Shown: one piece after another, positions 35,814-48,921 of the stretch
Layout of the letters: each line of letters opens with the position of its first letter
How positions within the stretch are numbered: the stretch's first letter is position 1
Assembly: GCA_022266195.1 (NCBI GenBank)
Contig: WHVY01000003.1
Coordinates: forward strand, 11,222,001-11,286,000
DNA: 64,000 nucleotides
Source: Tetranychus cinnabarinus
Lineage: Eukaryota > Arthropoda > Arachnida > Trombidiformes > Tetranychidae
Direction of reading: 5' to 3'
Made by a program: the position numbers and the translations under genes
Notes under the pieces: generated by a model
Database searches by the model: none
Told to the model about the DNA's origin: nothing
What the model saw: the letters and a program-made list of their open reading frames with translations, nothing else

Positions 35814-36246
35814 CCTGAAATTAGAGTTGGACGATAACAATAAAAATATCGATAGTTATCGATAAATTAGATAAAACAATGTATCGATAACTTTTTTGAG
35901 TTATCGATAAACATTAACATATGTGAACGGGCAATTAAACCTCTTAAGGCCACATCTTATGGTCAAATTTCAAGCTGATTTTATACTGGTTAAAAAATTA
36001 CTTGCCGTGAAGTCAAATCAAAGTCAAAATTGAAGTCAAATCAAACCAGAAAATTTTGATATGTTGGTTTTTTTCGAGGCCATGCCAAATGCTTTGTATA
36101 AAATACTTCATTTTTCATTATATTTTTTTCGATAACAATAACAATAAATTATCAATAATTTATCGATAAATATCGATAACAATTTATGCAATAACAATAT
36201 CTATCGATATCTCATTTTTCAGTTATCGTCCAACTCTACCTGAAAT
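35814..36246. mobile_element. Non-autonomous hAT element (MITE) with 8-bp target-site duplication
   Basis: The element is 35822-36238 (417 bp). Terminal inverted repeats are TAGAGTTGGACGATAAC and its exact complement (17 bp), flanked on both sides by the 8-bp direct repeat CCTGAAAT (35814-35821, 36239-36246). An 8-bp duplication and this TIR size are diagnostic of hAT. No transposase is encoded. Subterminal regions carry seven perfect TATCGATA octamers (35847, 35857, 35882, 35902, 36161, 36171, 36202). The centre has direct repeats of GAAGTCAAATCAAA. The identical TIRs and TSDs suggest a fairly recent insertion. Confidence 0.93.
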
Positions 36247-36549
36247 GTTAACAATAACTACTCTTTTCAGCTAATACAGATGTCGCCACTCAACAACTCA
36301 ATAATAAAAACTTGATAGAATAACTATTAGCGCCATCTATTTAGCGAAATTAAACAATTAAATGAACGAATTAAAAGATAATTTTTATATTCTTTTATAA
36401 ATAATTTTTATAAACAAAAATATAATTGTACACATATGTATATAAATTTACAATATTGGGTGTGTCTTTATAATTATAAAGACTTATTACAGGAAAAATT
36501 GGAACATAAAATTGCTAACAGTTGGACTAACTTAAATGTTTACAGATTT

Positions 36550-38067
36550 TTACGATCTAAATATGTTTAAACTTTTCTTTTTCTTGGTTCTCAATTTTGT
36601 GTATTGATATAATTTGAGCACAATTACATCTTTTAAACTTCGATGTCCTCCTACTTTCCATGAATTAAAAAAAGATACAGAATCACTGGCCTTTAAACCA
36701 CGTTTAGACATAAAATCATCTTTTGGGCTGCCATTAAAATTACCACAAAGTCCGCAAACCTTGTTCTTAAAACTACGAGGAATGAATACTTGAGTTGAGT
36801 TTTGTCTATCCCATATCACACGGATTCCTATTCAATGAAAAGAGAAAGAACAAGATTGAAAATGATTTAATATTATTGATTAACATTCAACAAATGAATC
36901 AATTACATACCAATATTTGAACGAACTATTATTTTACGTCCATCACGTATCACAGATAAAACACCAAGTTTAATATAAGGTAAGGTAACTAATTTGCGTC
37001 CAATTTTAACATCAGTTTTACTAATTCGCACTTTAATTCCTTTAATTTTAACAACTAATGTGTTAAAGTTAGGTTGTAATTGAGAAGAGGAATGATGAGT
37101 TTGAAGATTGTTTGTTATTAATGAATAGTTTAGTTGATCATGGTTAATGGTATTCATCAATGGATGAATGTCTCGTATTGAGTTTCCTGGCCAATAACTA
37201 GATGAAGGTGCTGATGATAACGGTGATGGAGATGGTAAAGATGGTGCAGATAAAGCTCCAGGTGATGGTAAAGATGGAGAAACTTGACCACCATTTGGAT
37301 CCGTATTGACCAAATGAATTGAGAATATTTTCTTTGAGCAATCTCTTGATAACACATAATTGTACTGGCCAATATATTTATAAGCAAGTCCATCAAATGT
37401 GTACAATTTAGATGGACTATTTTCAATTTTACAAACACCAACTCCATTAAGAATATTGTTATTGGCGTTATTGGAAACATAATTGTTACCAATTAAGCGT
37501 CTATTGGAACCACAACTTGTCCCTCTTCCACATCCACTTCCACCGCTGAGACTTGCTATTCCTCCACCTTTAAAGCCAAAACAAGAATCGCGTTGACAAG
37601 CAATTTCACCATTTGTACATTTACACGTAATACAAGGGTCTTTGGATAAGAACGGAACTTTAACTGTTTGGCCTTCGTTTGAACACTTTATCGGTGAACC
37701 TGAATCACAAAGAGAAGATGAGAAAAGAAAACTTTAGTTAATTTGAATCCTTAATTGATTTAACAAACATGAAGGATAAAGAAGTAATGTTATGTTAACG
37801 AAGACGATTATGATGTTGATGGTGAATCAAGTTGGTGCATTGGGCACAATGATTCGAGGAAACAAATGAATCAAATTACTTTGTTACACAATTCCTACCT
37901 TGGATAAAACTTAAATTTTTGAAACATGAGACCAAGATGATCTTTTGATTATTCATTATGATAAAGAAAATTAGACTTGATAGAGTAAAGTTTACAACAA
38001 AAGTAAATGAAGATGATGATGGTAACAACGTTTGTCTAATTCTTTCACCATTAATTATGGTTATCAT
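36550..38067 (-). CDS. Secreted VWC-vWFD protein, crossveinless-2/BMPER-like, short form
   Basis: Exons (minus) 36911-37699 and 36550-36827 are well supported. An upstream exon 37899-38067 is a candidate: it starts with ATG, ends at a phase-1 donor that fits the next acceptor, and encodes a hydrophobic stretch (LSSLIFFIIM). Total would be 411 aa. The protein has one VWC repeat (KCSNEGQTVKV, then CITCKCTNGEIAC), then a vWF type-D domain starting LYTFDGLAYKYIGQYNYVLS and ending with CGLCGNFNGSPKDDF. A Pro/Ser-rich insert of about 90 residues interrupts the vWFD between its two halves. Canonical BMPER/cv-2 proteins have five VWC repeats and a C-terminal TIL domain; here four VWC and the TIL region are absent. 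Family members bind BMPs extracellularly. It may be a derived gene or an incomplete model. Confidence 0.7.
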
Positions 38068-39520
38068 GTTTAATTTTACTGTCCAATGAAGATGATATTG
38101 ATGATGACGATGATGAAGATGAAGAGTAGTGATGAAATGATGAAGATGATTATGATTAAGGAGTAAAGATGATGTTTAGTGTTTATTTATTTTTGATGTT
38201 ATATTGATATGGATTCCAACTAAAGTTGTACTTTCTCTTGTTTCAACGATTTGCAAACTGGTCGAGATGAGAGTTAAAAGCTTGTCAGTGGCTCCTACTT
38301 TGGACCTCATCATCTTCATTCCTCTTTCTCTCTTACTCTCTATCTCCCTTGCCTTTCACCACCCCACTCTTTTAGCTCACTTTTCTGTCTCTCATTCCTT
38401 AGGCTCTCTCTCTCTCAATCTTCACAAAACTATCATCATCTTGTTTTTTACTCCTTAGGATTGCTCGTGACATCATTCTAAGTGGTTAAGTCTCCCTTCA
38501 AATTTACAGCATCATTTAAGATATTTCCTTCTCGTTCTCAACATTATCATAATACAAATTGCATACCTTTCCACTGTCGATCCAATTAAACGGCAAATAC
38601 GACTAACCTTGCAGTTAAATTCGTATTGTTATCATCATCAGCATCACATTTTCCACAAATTTTTTTCCAAACAATAATAATAGTCATTTGAAATAATGAT
38701 AACTATTGTGGGTAAAAGATGGCAACTTAGGGAACTGCTTTTTTTCAGTCGCTTTTCCTTTATCCTCCTTCGATTATCATCACTAGAAACTCCCTTTCCA
38801 CCCACTTATTTACTTGCTTTCCTTCCTTTCTTGGCTTTATTTTGGTTATCCAGGTTTGCTTTCATTTTCATATATCATCATCAAACTCCTTGACAACCCA
38901 TTGTTTTGAATTTTATCCTCTCTGTGTGTCCATTTTTTTCCTTTGAATTTGCTATCAGATGTCAAGAGAATTTAAAATTATTAGTTGATTCGGTTTAATC
39001 ATTACAACTTTCTAATTGTTCCAGTTAACTTATCTTTAATGTCGTTTATTTGTTGATCATTGGACAAACAGCGTCGGTTAACGGTCTAACCTTAAAAACG
39101 TCTTCTTTTCCATTTTTCCATTTTTCTTGCTTCTTTTTCCAGCTTAATTGGTGAATCTTATTTATTTATTTTTTTTAAATTGAAGAACGGATCATCATTC
39201 AACTTGATGATTACCGGGAAATTAACTTTTAAACAATTAATCTAATCAATCTTTTCATCGGACAACTCATCATTTTTTTGTCGTCTCAGCATTAAAGTAA
39301 ACGTCTATGAATTGAAATGAAATTATCTGCAACCTGGATAGTTATATAGTTTTACTTTACCGTCCAAATTCGCCAAATTGTATCTGATTAGCCGAGAGTC
39401 AGTCATAAATTAGTTTGAAAACCTGTAATTGATTGATTAAATCAATCAAAACCAGTAAAGACAGGAGAGGTGGAGTTTGGGTCATTTGATTAGCCTGTTA
39501 ACACCTTCAACCAGTTTTCA
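38068..39520. other. Intergenic, head-to-head spacer before BBS9
   Basis: No exon recognised. It includes GAT/GAA-rich simple sequence at about 38085-38160 and a pyrimidine-rich stretch near 38300-38420. If the 36.6-kb gene has more 5' exons encoding VWC repeats, they would have to lie here or beyond; I saw no Cys-rich frame. Confidence 0.45.
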
Positions 39521-42500
39521 ATGTCTCTATTTCGTGCTCGTGATTGGTGGACAACAAATGCTGGAAGTGATGAAAACTTCGGTCCAACATGTTTATGCAT
39601 TTCCAATATTGACAATAGCAGAGATAATTCAGGTAAGTTTTACAACTTTTACACCATTTTGTTAACTTTTCCTTTTCACTTTCCCTTTTCCTTCCAATTG
39701 ACCCAATGATAATTCATATTTTACTAATGATATAAATATGATGATTTTAATGGTCACTCTCTCCTTTTACCTCTTTCTGGTTGAACATGGTTACACCAGA
39801 AATAATAACAAGTGATGAATGATAAGGATGATTAACAGCAGCAATAAAAGCATAAGGTACCATTTCAAATTTGACAATCCGGCTTAAGTTTATTGAGGAT
39901 TAACGTTGTAAAGAAAACAAACTAATTTTCATCATGTTGGACACTAAAAAGTTGATCACAAATTTCTGACAGTCCGGATTAGAGTTGAGTCCAAGAGTTG
40001 GCGTCACTCGATTTAACACACATGAAAAAATTAGAAAATCACAAACAACCGTTGAAGTCCTTCTTTAATGGATTTCATTGATTGGTGACAATTTTAAACA
40101 CAATACACAGATAGCTACAATATAAATTGTAATCCAAACCAAAGTAAATTTGTGTTTAAACTTTATTTAATTAGATTAAATAGAAGGGAAAAAATTAAAA
40201 TAAAAAAGCTAAGGCTAAGCCTTTTCAGCTTTGCCACATGATCTCCATATGATGTCAACCCATTTTCCCGGTCATTTGTCTTGACGCTCTTTTTTTGAAT
40301 TTATTATTTTTGTTAAATTAATTTCAACTTTTTTCATATTCTCTTGCATAATAGATAAAATAATAACCGGAAGCCATGAAGGAATCTTAAGGATTTATTC
40401 AACAGCAAATACCCTTGATGATAAACGATTAAAGCCATTCCAAGCAAATGATCTTCTTCTTGAAGTTGACTTGAGACAGCCAATACTTCAACTTGCTTCA
40501 GGCCTTCTTCTTTCTGCCAGTAAATCACTTCATTTGGCTGTTTTACATCCAAGAAAAATATCAATCTACTCAGCAGCAGGTAATCATTACAATCATTTTT
40601 TACCTTTTCAACAAAATCCATCAATTGTCCCTCCTACAAACAAATTTATAGTAAAAAAAAACGAAATAATTTTCCTTAAAATCATTATTCAGACTTTCCT
40701 TACCCAAGTTAACCCTCTTTTTACCACAAAGTGTTCATACTTACACACAGAAAATATCAAAATTTTCACATTAAACATGTGGCCATGTTTACCCTTTCTG
40801 TCAACACAGGTAAATGCAGATGAGGCCATTTTGCTATCAATTTACAGTTACCAAAGCTTTTCAAGTTACATTTTACATTCTAGACAAACTATGCGTTTGA
40901 TGTTGTTAATATTGGAAATGGGTAATCATGTTGACCACAATTTGTTTTACATTTGATGCCTTTTTGTGTGTGAACAACTGTAATAATAGCAACCTGTAAC
41001 AACAAACCAAAAAAAAAGGATTGCAAATATGCAAAGTGAATGCCTCTTTTCATCTATATAAATACACTGTGTCAACAAGCTGAAAGCCAACGTGTTTAAC
41101 CATTTTTTGGGTTTACCTGTTGTTTCAAATCGCCACAAGATTTTGATTAAATGTGTGTTTATAAATTAATATTGATTTAGTCGCAATTTATACTTGATGT
41201 TCAGGGAAAGATATAAATCTTAAAAGCTCAATACGACACAAACAAACATTGTCTCAATTTAAATTATTGCAGTAATTTAATTGTCAGATGAATATTGAGG
41301 TTTACCAAAGTCTAAAATATGTACACAGTTAATGACAATAAAAGCACTATACAATTATTGAATTGTTAAGGTTAATAAACAACTACAAAAAAGGTTGAGT
41401 TGAAGCTCATTTAGCAGGTCATTAGACGCTTTTTAGAACCTTTACCTTTCGATTGTAAATGTATTGTTAAGGTAAAAAAAAGGTAAATTGTTGTCCAAGT
41501 TAGTTGAAATGTTAAAACAAAATACATCTTCCAATGTTACCTTTTTCAAGTTATAGCTTCTAGTACTTACCTAGGTTTGCTTGAAGTCTTCTTGCCTATC
41601 ATTAGTTGCTAAGTTCAACTTAAACCTCATTTTACTAAGTAACAAGAAAATTAATTAACGACTAACCATTAAATACAATCATTAATCAATCGTAAACAAC
41701 TGTAAACATTTGAAACTGTATTGGTGGCATTGGTGGCTTCATTTGCCTGTTGTTAGGCCTAGTAGATCCGACAAATGAAAACATTAACCAGTAATTTGAT
41801 GAGTTGTTTATGTTTAAATTAAATTGTGAACACGCTTACAAAACAATTAAAAGCTTCAACTGCTTCTGAGGATGATCATTAAATGTTGATAATAAACATA
41901 ATTTGATCAGAATCTAGAATAAATGTTATTCAATCAACTTGCAATGATAATGTTTTGCAATTTTTGTCTTTTCCGCTTCAAATTGGTTCTCAAATTATTC
42001 TGGACATCTGAATCAGCTAATTCACAGATTTATGGTTTCAAGAGTTGAATGTTGAAAATCTTAAAAAATTGGTTCACTTTGGTTCCCAGGTCTTGGGTTT
42101 AAGCAGCTAATCTGTTGGCGCAAAACTGATAATCCGGATTGTCTTGTCTTTGGGGAACCGCCATAGTTTAGTTAATCTGTAAATTGGATTAGAAAGAATT
42201 AAATTTTGCTTTTACAATTTGATTAACAAACACTCATTGAGCATTGTAAAACAATCAATTTGAAAAGTCTTCATTCATTGATCCAGCAATGATTAAGAAT
42301 GTCTGGAATGGGTTAAAGACAAGTCTTTTTACTGTGACTAGTTGAAATCAGGTTTTCTCATTGGGTATTTGCTCAGGGTAAAAACAAGTATCAATCATTA
42401 TTACATGCTGACATTAATCAGAATCACAGTTGAATAACAAATTGGTAACTAATTGATTTATTAATTATAGCTGATTGATTTATTTTTTGTTTTTCGCTCT

Positions 42501-45500
42501 CACTCTTTTACTTTCCTTTAGCGACAATTGGTGTCACTGAATATGGATCCTCTTATAATGTTTTGCTTATTTACGAACACAATTTACCACAAAGTGCTTA
42601 TAACTTTACTATTGGACCCTTTGGCCAAATTAAAGGTTTGTATTAATTAAATTCACTGTTGATAAAATGGGTAATGTTGATCACCAATAGAATTAATATT
42701 TAAATGAGAAATGGTCAGAATGATTAATTAAATTGTGAAACTAATCCAAGGTATTTGTTATACAAAGCAGAGCTAAAATTGATAAATTATAGATTGAGGC
42801 CATGTATTAATTAATCAATCTTTCCAATCAATTAATAGACTTCTTATACCAATATAATTAGAATTCCTGATTTTGAATTAAATTGATTGCAGCTAAAGAA
42901 ACCGTAAGCCGAAATATGTAAGCCGTAATTAGTAATCAGTCCCTTAATTTACGCGCTTATTTTTATTCGAGTCATTTGTAATTGATTTATAACAGTTGAA
43001 TAATTGTGTGTTTACAACTGCGGAATATGAAACATTTAATTTTTATTGTCTTGCAGGTCGAGATTTTCTGTGTGTACAGTCTATTGATGGAACCTTATCG
43101 TTTTATGAACAAGAAAGTTTTGCGTTTAGCCGTCATTTAACTAATTTTATGCTACCTGGTCCTATTGTTTATTTACCCACAACCGATTCTTTTGTTGTTG
43201 CCAATGGAGCCTGGTTTATTGAATCGTTTCGCTATCAAGTATTGGCTATTTCAAAGGCAAATGATATTAAGTTGCCAGATCCCGATTCTAATCAAAGAAG
43301 CGTCTCTTCTTCATCTGGTCGTCGTGTAACACCCGATTGGTCTTTACAAATTGGTGAACCTTTGATTGATCTGCAAGCTCATACTCTGAGTAAAAAATTT
43401 AGCCTCATCGTGGCCTTAGGTGAACGTAACTTGTACATTATTCGTGATTCTGGTATAGTCAGCTGGATGAAGAAACTAAATTTCACTCCATATTCACTAA
43501 CATCTTATCTCAATCAAGCATCTGACAATATTATTATTCTAATTTCAAGCGAAAATGGCAATTTACTGATTTATTCTGGTAATAAGCTGCAATGGTCTTG
43601 TCAACTTCCATTTGCTCCTATTGCTTTGGCTCGTGCTTCGTTTCCTAACATTCACGGTTCTCTTGTGACTCTTTCTGCCTCAGGGGAATTAGCTGCTTCA
43701 TATCTTGGAACTAGTCCATCAGTAACACTATCAACACCTCGTCAAGATGATCAAGGAACTTCTTCGCATCTAACTTACGCCGAGACTGAAGCTGAATTGA
43801 CAGAATTAAGAAAAGTCATAGCTTCGTTTAATTCAAATCCTTCAAGTGGATCAATGGGAGGTAATTTTGGCGCTATAGGATCTTTATCAGTGAAAGGATC
43901 AACAAACGATGACAACTGTGATATCAAAGTGACCCTCGGTAATCTGGTAACATCGTTAGTTCGATCATCGACAGGACCGGCTATTGATGATCTACTTCCA
44001 ATGGTTGCTCTAACAATTTCACTTACCTGCATAAATGCTGTATCAAATGTAAGAGTTTCAATTGAAGCTGGATTACCAATTGCTTTCGAACCATCCTTAT
44101 TAAATTATCCTTCTATATTAGCTGGAAATGAAACTCAAGTAACAACTCTGACGGCCACTTTATCGAACCTTATTTTACCGATTAATTTATCTGCATCGAT
44201 ACTCATTACTTACACCAATGCCTCAGGAAGTCCTCGAGTTTATCGTAAACCATTTTACTTACCTTTATCCTTGATTTGTCGACTTCAGTCAACATTATCT
44301 TCGCCTTCATCTGCCTTACCATTATCGCCAACCTCTTCATCTCCATCATCTTATCGTGATTCAATGTCTCACAATGTTGATATAGCGTTTGCTGTTCAAA
44401 TGCCAGTTGATTTAAGGATAATGTTCAATGATCTTGTTTCTGTGTCATCAAATCCACGCCAAGCATCTCCAGCTTCACCTATACCAACCTCACTTTCAAT
44501 TCCTACAAATGAATCCAATATTGACTCTAATAATATGTCAATTAGCTTTTACACCGAACCAGCTTCTTTTGTAACTATTTCAGGTGGAATAAAAATGAAA
44601 GGTTCCTTAAACAAAATTAAATTTCGTTCCAACAATTTACATGGTATTTCAATAGTTATCAATGAATTTATCAGCCGATGTAAATCATCTCGCATCAACC
44701 TTGAAGCAATCTCCTATGACAGATCATCATTGCCATTTGATTTGTATTTAAATTGTTTGGATAAACGTTTCAATCTGCGAATCAAGATAATCAATCTTTC
44801 CAAAAATTTGGCCACTCAAACAAGTTACTTTCGAGCAGTTCAGAAAAGGTTGTTGATTAAATTTAAAGATCGAAATCCAACTCCACTATCTAATCTTGAT
44901 ATTTTACTCGATGAAATCTATTCAAAGGTGAGTAGAAATTAATTGCTAATTCAGACAGTAATCTAGTGCAAGTCTTGATTTATCAGTTTCTATTTCAAGT
45001 TTTCTCAAAACTCCAGCCGATAAGACCATTCAGTGTTGAATTTATATTCAATGTATCAAAGAGTTAAAAGCATTTCTCCATGCAAACATGAAATCTTGAA
45101 TTTTAGTTGCAAAAGGCTTCAAAACATTAACTTTGCTGTTTACAATCAATTAGGTCCAGGAGTCAACATGAAAACCTCAGAAGATTTACATTGAAATTAT
45201 GTAAAATTCGCAATCACTCATCACATGAATCTGTTCTATTTAATTAATGCATATCCAATTTACTTTACAATTGAAATAAGATTGATTACGCATTTTACTT
45301 TGTTTTTTTAGATGTTTTTTGTTTCTTTTACATTTCATGCTCAACAAGTTTCTATAATTGATTAAGAACTCAATGCTAATCAATGGGAGTGTAATCATAA
45401 TGATCATTTTTGTTGTTTCTCAATGATTGATAGGCGCTCCTAATTTAATCATTTTACTCATTATTATTAATAATTTACAGACGTTATTGATGGACTGCCT

Positions 45501-48500
45501 TAAACATTTTGTTACCCTTGAGCTTGTAAATACATTGTAAATTCATCTTCATTGGCCTCTTCACGACTCCTATGTGTGTTTAGTTGTGTGTTTCAATTGC
45601 TTTCAACTGCTTCACAATTTTAATTGATTAATGGGACAGACTTTAATCCTAATCAATTTATAATATCAAACTCAGGTAGTTTCATGTTTTTGTTTTCATT
45701 TCAAATATTAAACTGCAAAGTAAAGATTAGTTGCTTTATTTCAACATCTTAAACCCATTTATAAATTTATGAGCGACTTAATGGATGATTCAATCGTCAT
45801 CTTACAGCCTAAATAAATTAGCTATAGCAATAAATTAACTGTGAACAGTAAACTTGATTAATGATTAATTAAACTAAGGAAAACGACTTCTAATTGAGGG
45901 TGGCCGGACGAGAAGAAGATAAATCTGAAATGTTTCAGTTTCTTGGTTAGATTGAGGAGAGAAGAAAATTTTTTGAAAGATTGGACAAAATTGACCACCA
46001 AAAGATTCAGACAGTAAAAGGATTTAAGTTGAAAGTGAAATTGAATTTTTGCTTGAATGGGTAACAATGATCAGTCAGATTCGTTTAAATATGAGTTGCA
46101 AGTGGTCATCAATAATCTCGTTGAAAAGCAGTGTATCAATATAAGAGTCAAACTATTATCTGGTTTACCTGTTATCATTTTACTTCATCTTTTTTATCTG
46201 ATCTTTTCCTTTTTTCTTTTTTCTTTTTCGTCTTCAGTCTTTCTTCTTCTTCTTTCTTCTTCTTCTTCTTCTCCTTTACAGTCATTTTAAAATTGTTATG
46301 GAGACCGACACTGACCAACATAGTTCAACAACTCACCTTGACAGTATAAATGTCCAGTGAAAACAGAGAGACACATTCATGTTTCATGTTTCTTCATTGA
46401 ACAAGTAAAACATTTATCAATGATCTTAATAGTCAAATAGTTTGCAAGTCTAACGTCGGCAACTCTAATTAGCTTTTCATGTGACCTAAAGAGTCTAGTA
46501 TCTGTGAATCTCCGACTCTCTAAGCTGCCTTATCACAATAATCATCATTATCATCATCACTATTAAGATAATCTTCATCTTTCTCTTCTTTCTTTTCTTC
46601 CTTCCTTCCAATGTCTTATTTTAAAATACCTAACATTAACCTTTTTCAACACGAATTAGTCTTGAATAATACATGAATTCATCATGTTTATGTATCATCA
46701 TCTTGATAATTTTTAACGAGCAATCTTTTAGTTTATGTAATGATGAACATTTAGTTTGATGAATTTCTAACAAATAAATCAATTAGATGACGGAGTTCAG
46801 TGTTGCTTTGATTTGTAAACATTATGTAAATTTGATTGTTTTGAAATCTCTAATAATTTTTTCTTTTCTCTGATTTCAGATACTTTATCTCACCAATCAG
46901 CTTGTCACAACTCAAGGTGAATTTGAACGATCAACTAATCATTTGGCTGCATCAACGGAACTTTTTCACAATTTACTTGAAATTATTGGTAAAATGAAGC
47001 CTGAAGAGACAATGATTATGAAAAATGTTTGGAGCTCATCAATTGGATCTGATATTGATGAGGTAATAAATGAATACAATTAGCTGATTGGTTTGAATTT
47101 CAATAAGTGTTCAATTGCATTTTGGCTGGTCCATCTCCATAGTCAATGTTGTTGATATTCAATGATATCAATATTGTAAACATTGTTAGTTATTATAATA
47201 TTATCAGTTTATAATCAGTTTCATCCAGAATCACGATTCAATGCCAACAAGTTTGTCTGTTGACGATCAAGTTTAATAGGAACAAGAAAGATTAACTTGG
47301 AAATGATCAACCTGTCTATGTTTTGTATGTGTGTGTGTGATTTGTTGATTGGGAATGAAAACTGAGGAGAAGTTGAACCTCAATTAAGGTGGTAAGTTAA
47401 TTGATATCAATGGTGATGATGTTGAAGGTTATTATTGGTACTAAGAGTGTAACATTTTTTATCTTCATTATCACTCTTCATGCAGCTAAATGAAAAAGCT
47501 GAGCAATTCAGAGTAACTCTGGAGGGATAAACTTTCAATGTATACACTATCATAAAGTGTATTTTCAATTAGTACACTTTATCTTATCCAATTTTGATCA
47601 AGTGTCAGCAACAATAATGTTGATTAATTGAATTACATTTTTTACATCAACATTATTAAAGGTTAGGATACAGTAATTTAGTTAACTATTTAACATTTAT
47701 TGCACAATTTGGTGTTTTTTCATTCTGCAAAATATATTGATAAAGAAGAGAAAAAAATAGATTTTTGTTTAAGCTTTAAAAAATATAATGTTTCCCTTCA
47801 ATTCAGTATTATTTAAGATCAGGTAATGTGATAAAATATTTTTCCAGGATTAAACAATTTGATTCCAATTAATTATACCTTTCCTCAATATATTTATATC
47901 TATATAATAAATTACATTTCAACAAAGTTGATCAAAAGGAAAGAGAGAAATCTACTGACACAGGTATTTGAAACCGTTAATCAAACTAATCAGATGATGA
48001 TCACAATCCAACAATTTTCAAAATGGTGATGTTCATCTGATTAGTTTGATTAACGGTTTCAAAATTGTGCATCTCGAGGTACTTTTGATGTAAATATCTA
48101 CAGTTTCGTAAAAGCTTTCCATGAAGACTCAGATTTGTTTATCTATTGACTTCCATATTTGAATTGTTGTCGTCCAATGATAGTAAATTAAGGTTGATTC
48201 AAATTTGGTTATGTCTGGTGACTCCTATTTTTGCTTGTTGATTGACGCTTTCTGATAATGATTGGTCAGAATCTGCCTTTTGATTTATTTGTTTATCCTT
48301 CTTTTAATCTGGTTCAATTGGTTAATTCATTTATCTTTGTTTTTTGCAGGGTTGGGAGGAAAGAACCGAACTTGCGTTGAACTCGCTTCTCAATGAATCC
48401 AATCGGGATAAAGATACAACTGATGCTCGCTTCACCAATGGAAACTTTGAAATGAAAGATGACTGCGAAAATTTGAAGAGCTTGTTAACCGCTTATATTG

Positions 48501-48634
48501 ATAAGATACTTTCATGTGGATCAACAGCCATTACAAATCCAAATCTTGAAACCAAAACTCGAGACATTTCCAATTCTTCATCGTTAATAACATCAGCTGT
48601 TGCCGAAGTCATCAATGAAGATGATGATCTGTGA
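39521..48634 (+). CDS. BBS9: BBSome subunit BBS9 (PTHB1)
   Basis: Six exons: 39521-39632, 40355-40579, 42522-42635, 43057-44927, 46880-47062, 48350-48634. All phases agree, giving 929 aa (human about 887). The N-terminal beta-propeller is clear: MSLFRARDWW, then GPTCLCISNID, DKIITGSHEGILRIYS, LLIYEHNLPQSAYNFTIGPFG, GRDFLCVQSIDG, FYEQESFAF and LPGPIVYLPTTDSF, all matching PTHB1. The later GAE-like, platform and helical regions are more divergent and contain a Ser/Pro-rich insert (about residues 560-590). BBS9 is a core scaffold of the BBSome, which carries membrane proteins in and out of cilia. In an arthropod this implies use in ciliated sensory neurons. Introns 2, 4 and 5 are long for this region (about 1.3-2.0 kb) and hold repeats. 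Confidence 0.93.
40580..42521 (+). other. BBS9 intron 2
   Basis: 1.9-kb intron with no further coding signal seen. Confidence 0.7.
44928..46879 (+). other. BBS9 intron 4, containing a dispersed repeat copy
   Basis: 1.95-kb intron. Its second half (about 46050-46697) is a near-identical copy of 49817-50447. Confidence 0.8.
46050..46697 (+). repeat. About 650-bp direct repeat, copy A (BBS9 intron 4)
   Basis: From about 46101 the sequence matches 49865 onward almost base for base, up to ATGTTTATGTAT near 46697. Visible differences in the core are a 6-bp deletion in a T/C run, a few substitutions, and a small indel near the 3' end. It contains a long TTC/CTT tract ending in a splice-acceptor-like TTTACAG, followed by a 20-codon ATG frame (METDTDQHSS...). 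No terminal repeats recognised. Confidence 0.9.
47063..48349 (+). other. BBS9 intron 5, containing a perfect hairpin
   Basis: 1.3-kb intron with a 31-bp perfect inverted repeat at 47967-48063 (separate entry). A short TG run lies near 47328. No exon signal otherwise. Confidence 0.7.
47967..48063 (+). repeat. Perfect 31-bp stem, 35-nt loop hairpin
   Basis: Left arm 47967-47997 begins TTTGAAACCGTTAATC. Right arm 48033-48063 is its exact reverse complement over all 31 bases. The loop is 47998-48032. It is transcribed with BBS9 pre-mRNA. It could be a hairpin siRNA or young microRNA precursor, or the remnant of a foldback transposon; sequence alone does not decide. Confidence 0.9.
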
Positions 48635-48921
48635 TTTAAAAAAACGATTTTTGATAATTCTAAGCAATTTATTTCAATATTGGAAGTAAATGTTTTAGAA
48701 TTATTTGATAATCATTTAGAAAAACAATTAGATTTATTGTTAAATTTTTATTTTCAACTTGATATTAATTTTGTTAGTTAAGTTTTCAATTTTAGGATTA
48801 TCAGATTTTCAAAATATCAAAGCTTCTTTTCTGGTTAGACTGAAATTTTTGAAAAATTTATCTGAAGGGAATGGGTTTCATTTCTTGTTTCCTTCAATTT
48901 TTACAAAGACGGATAACAGAT

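Noticed and set aside
38204..38893. Plus-strand hydrophobic frames upstream of BBS9
   Set aside because: Pyrimidine-rich DNA read as Leu/Ser/Phe; no start context or homology.
46131..46349. Plus-strand frames in the repeat copies at 46.1 and 49.9 kb
   Set aside because: They read a TTC/CTT tract as Phe/Ser/Leu; kept only as part of the repeat description.
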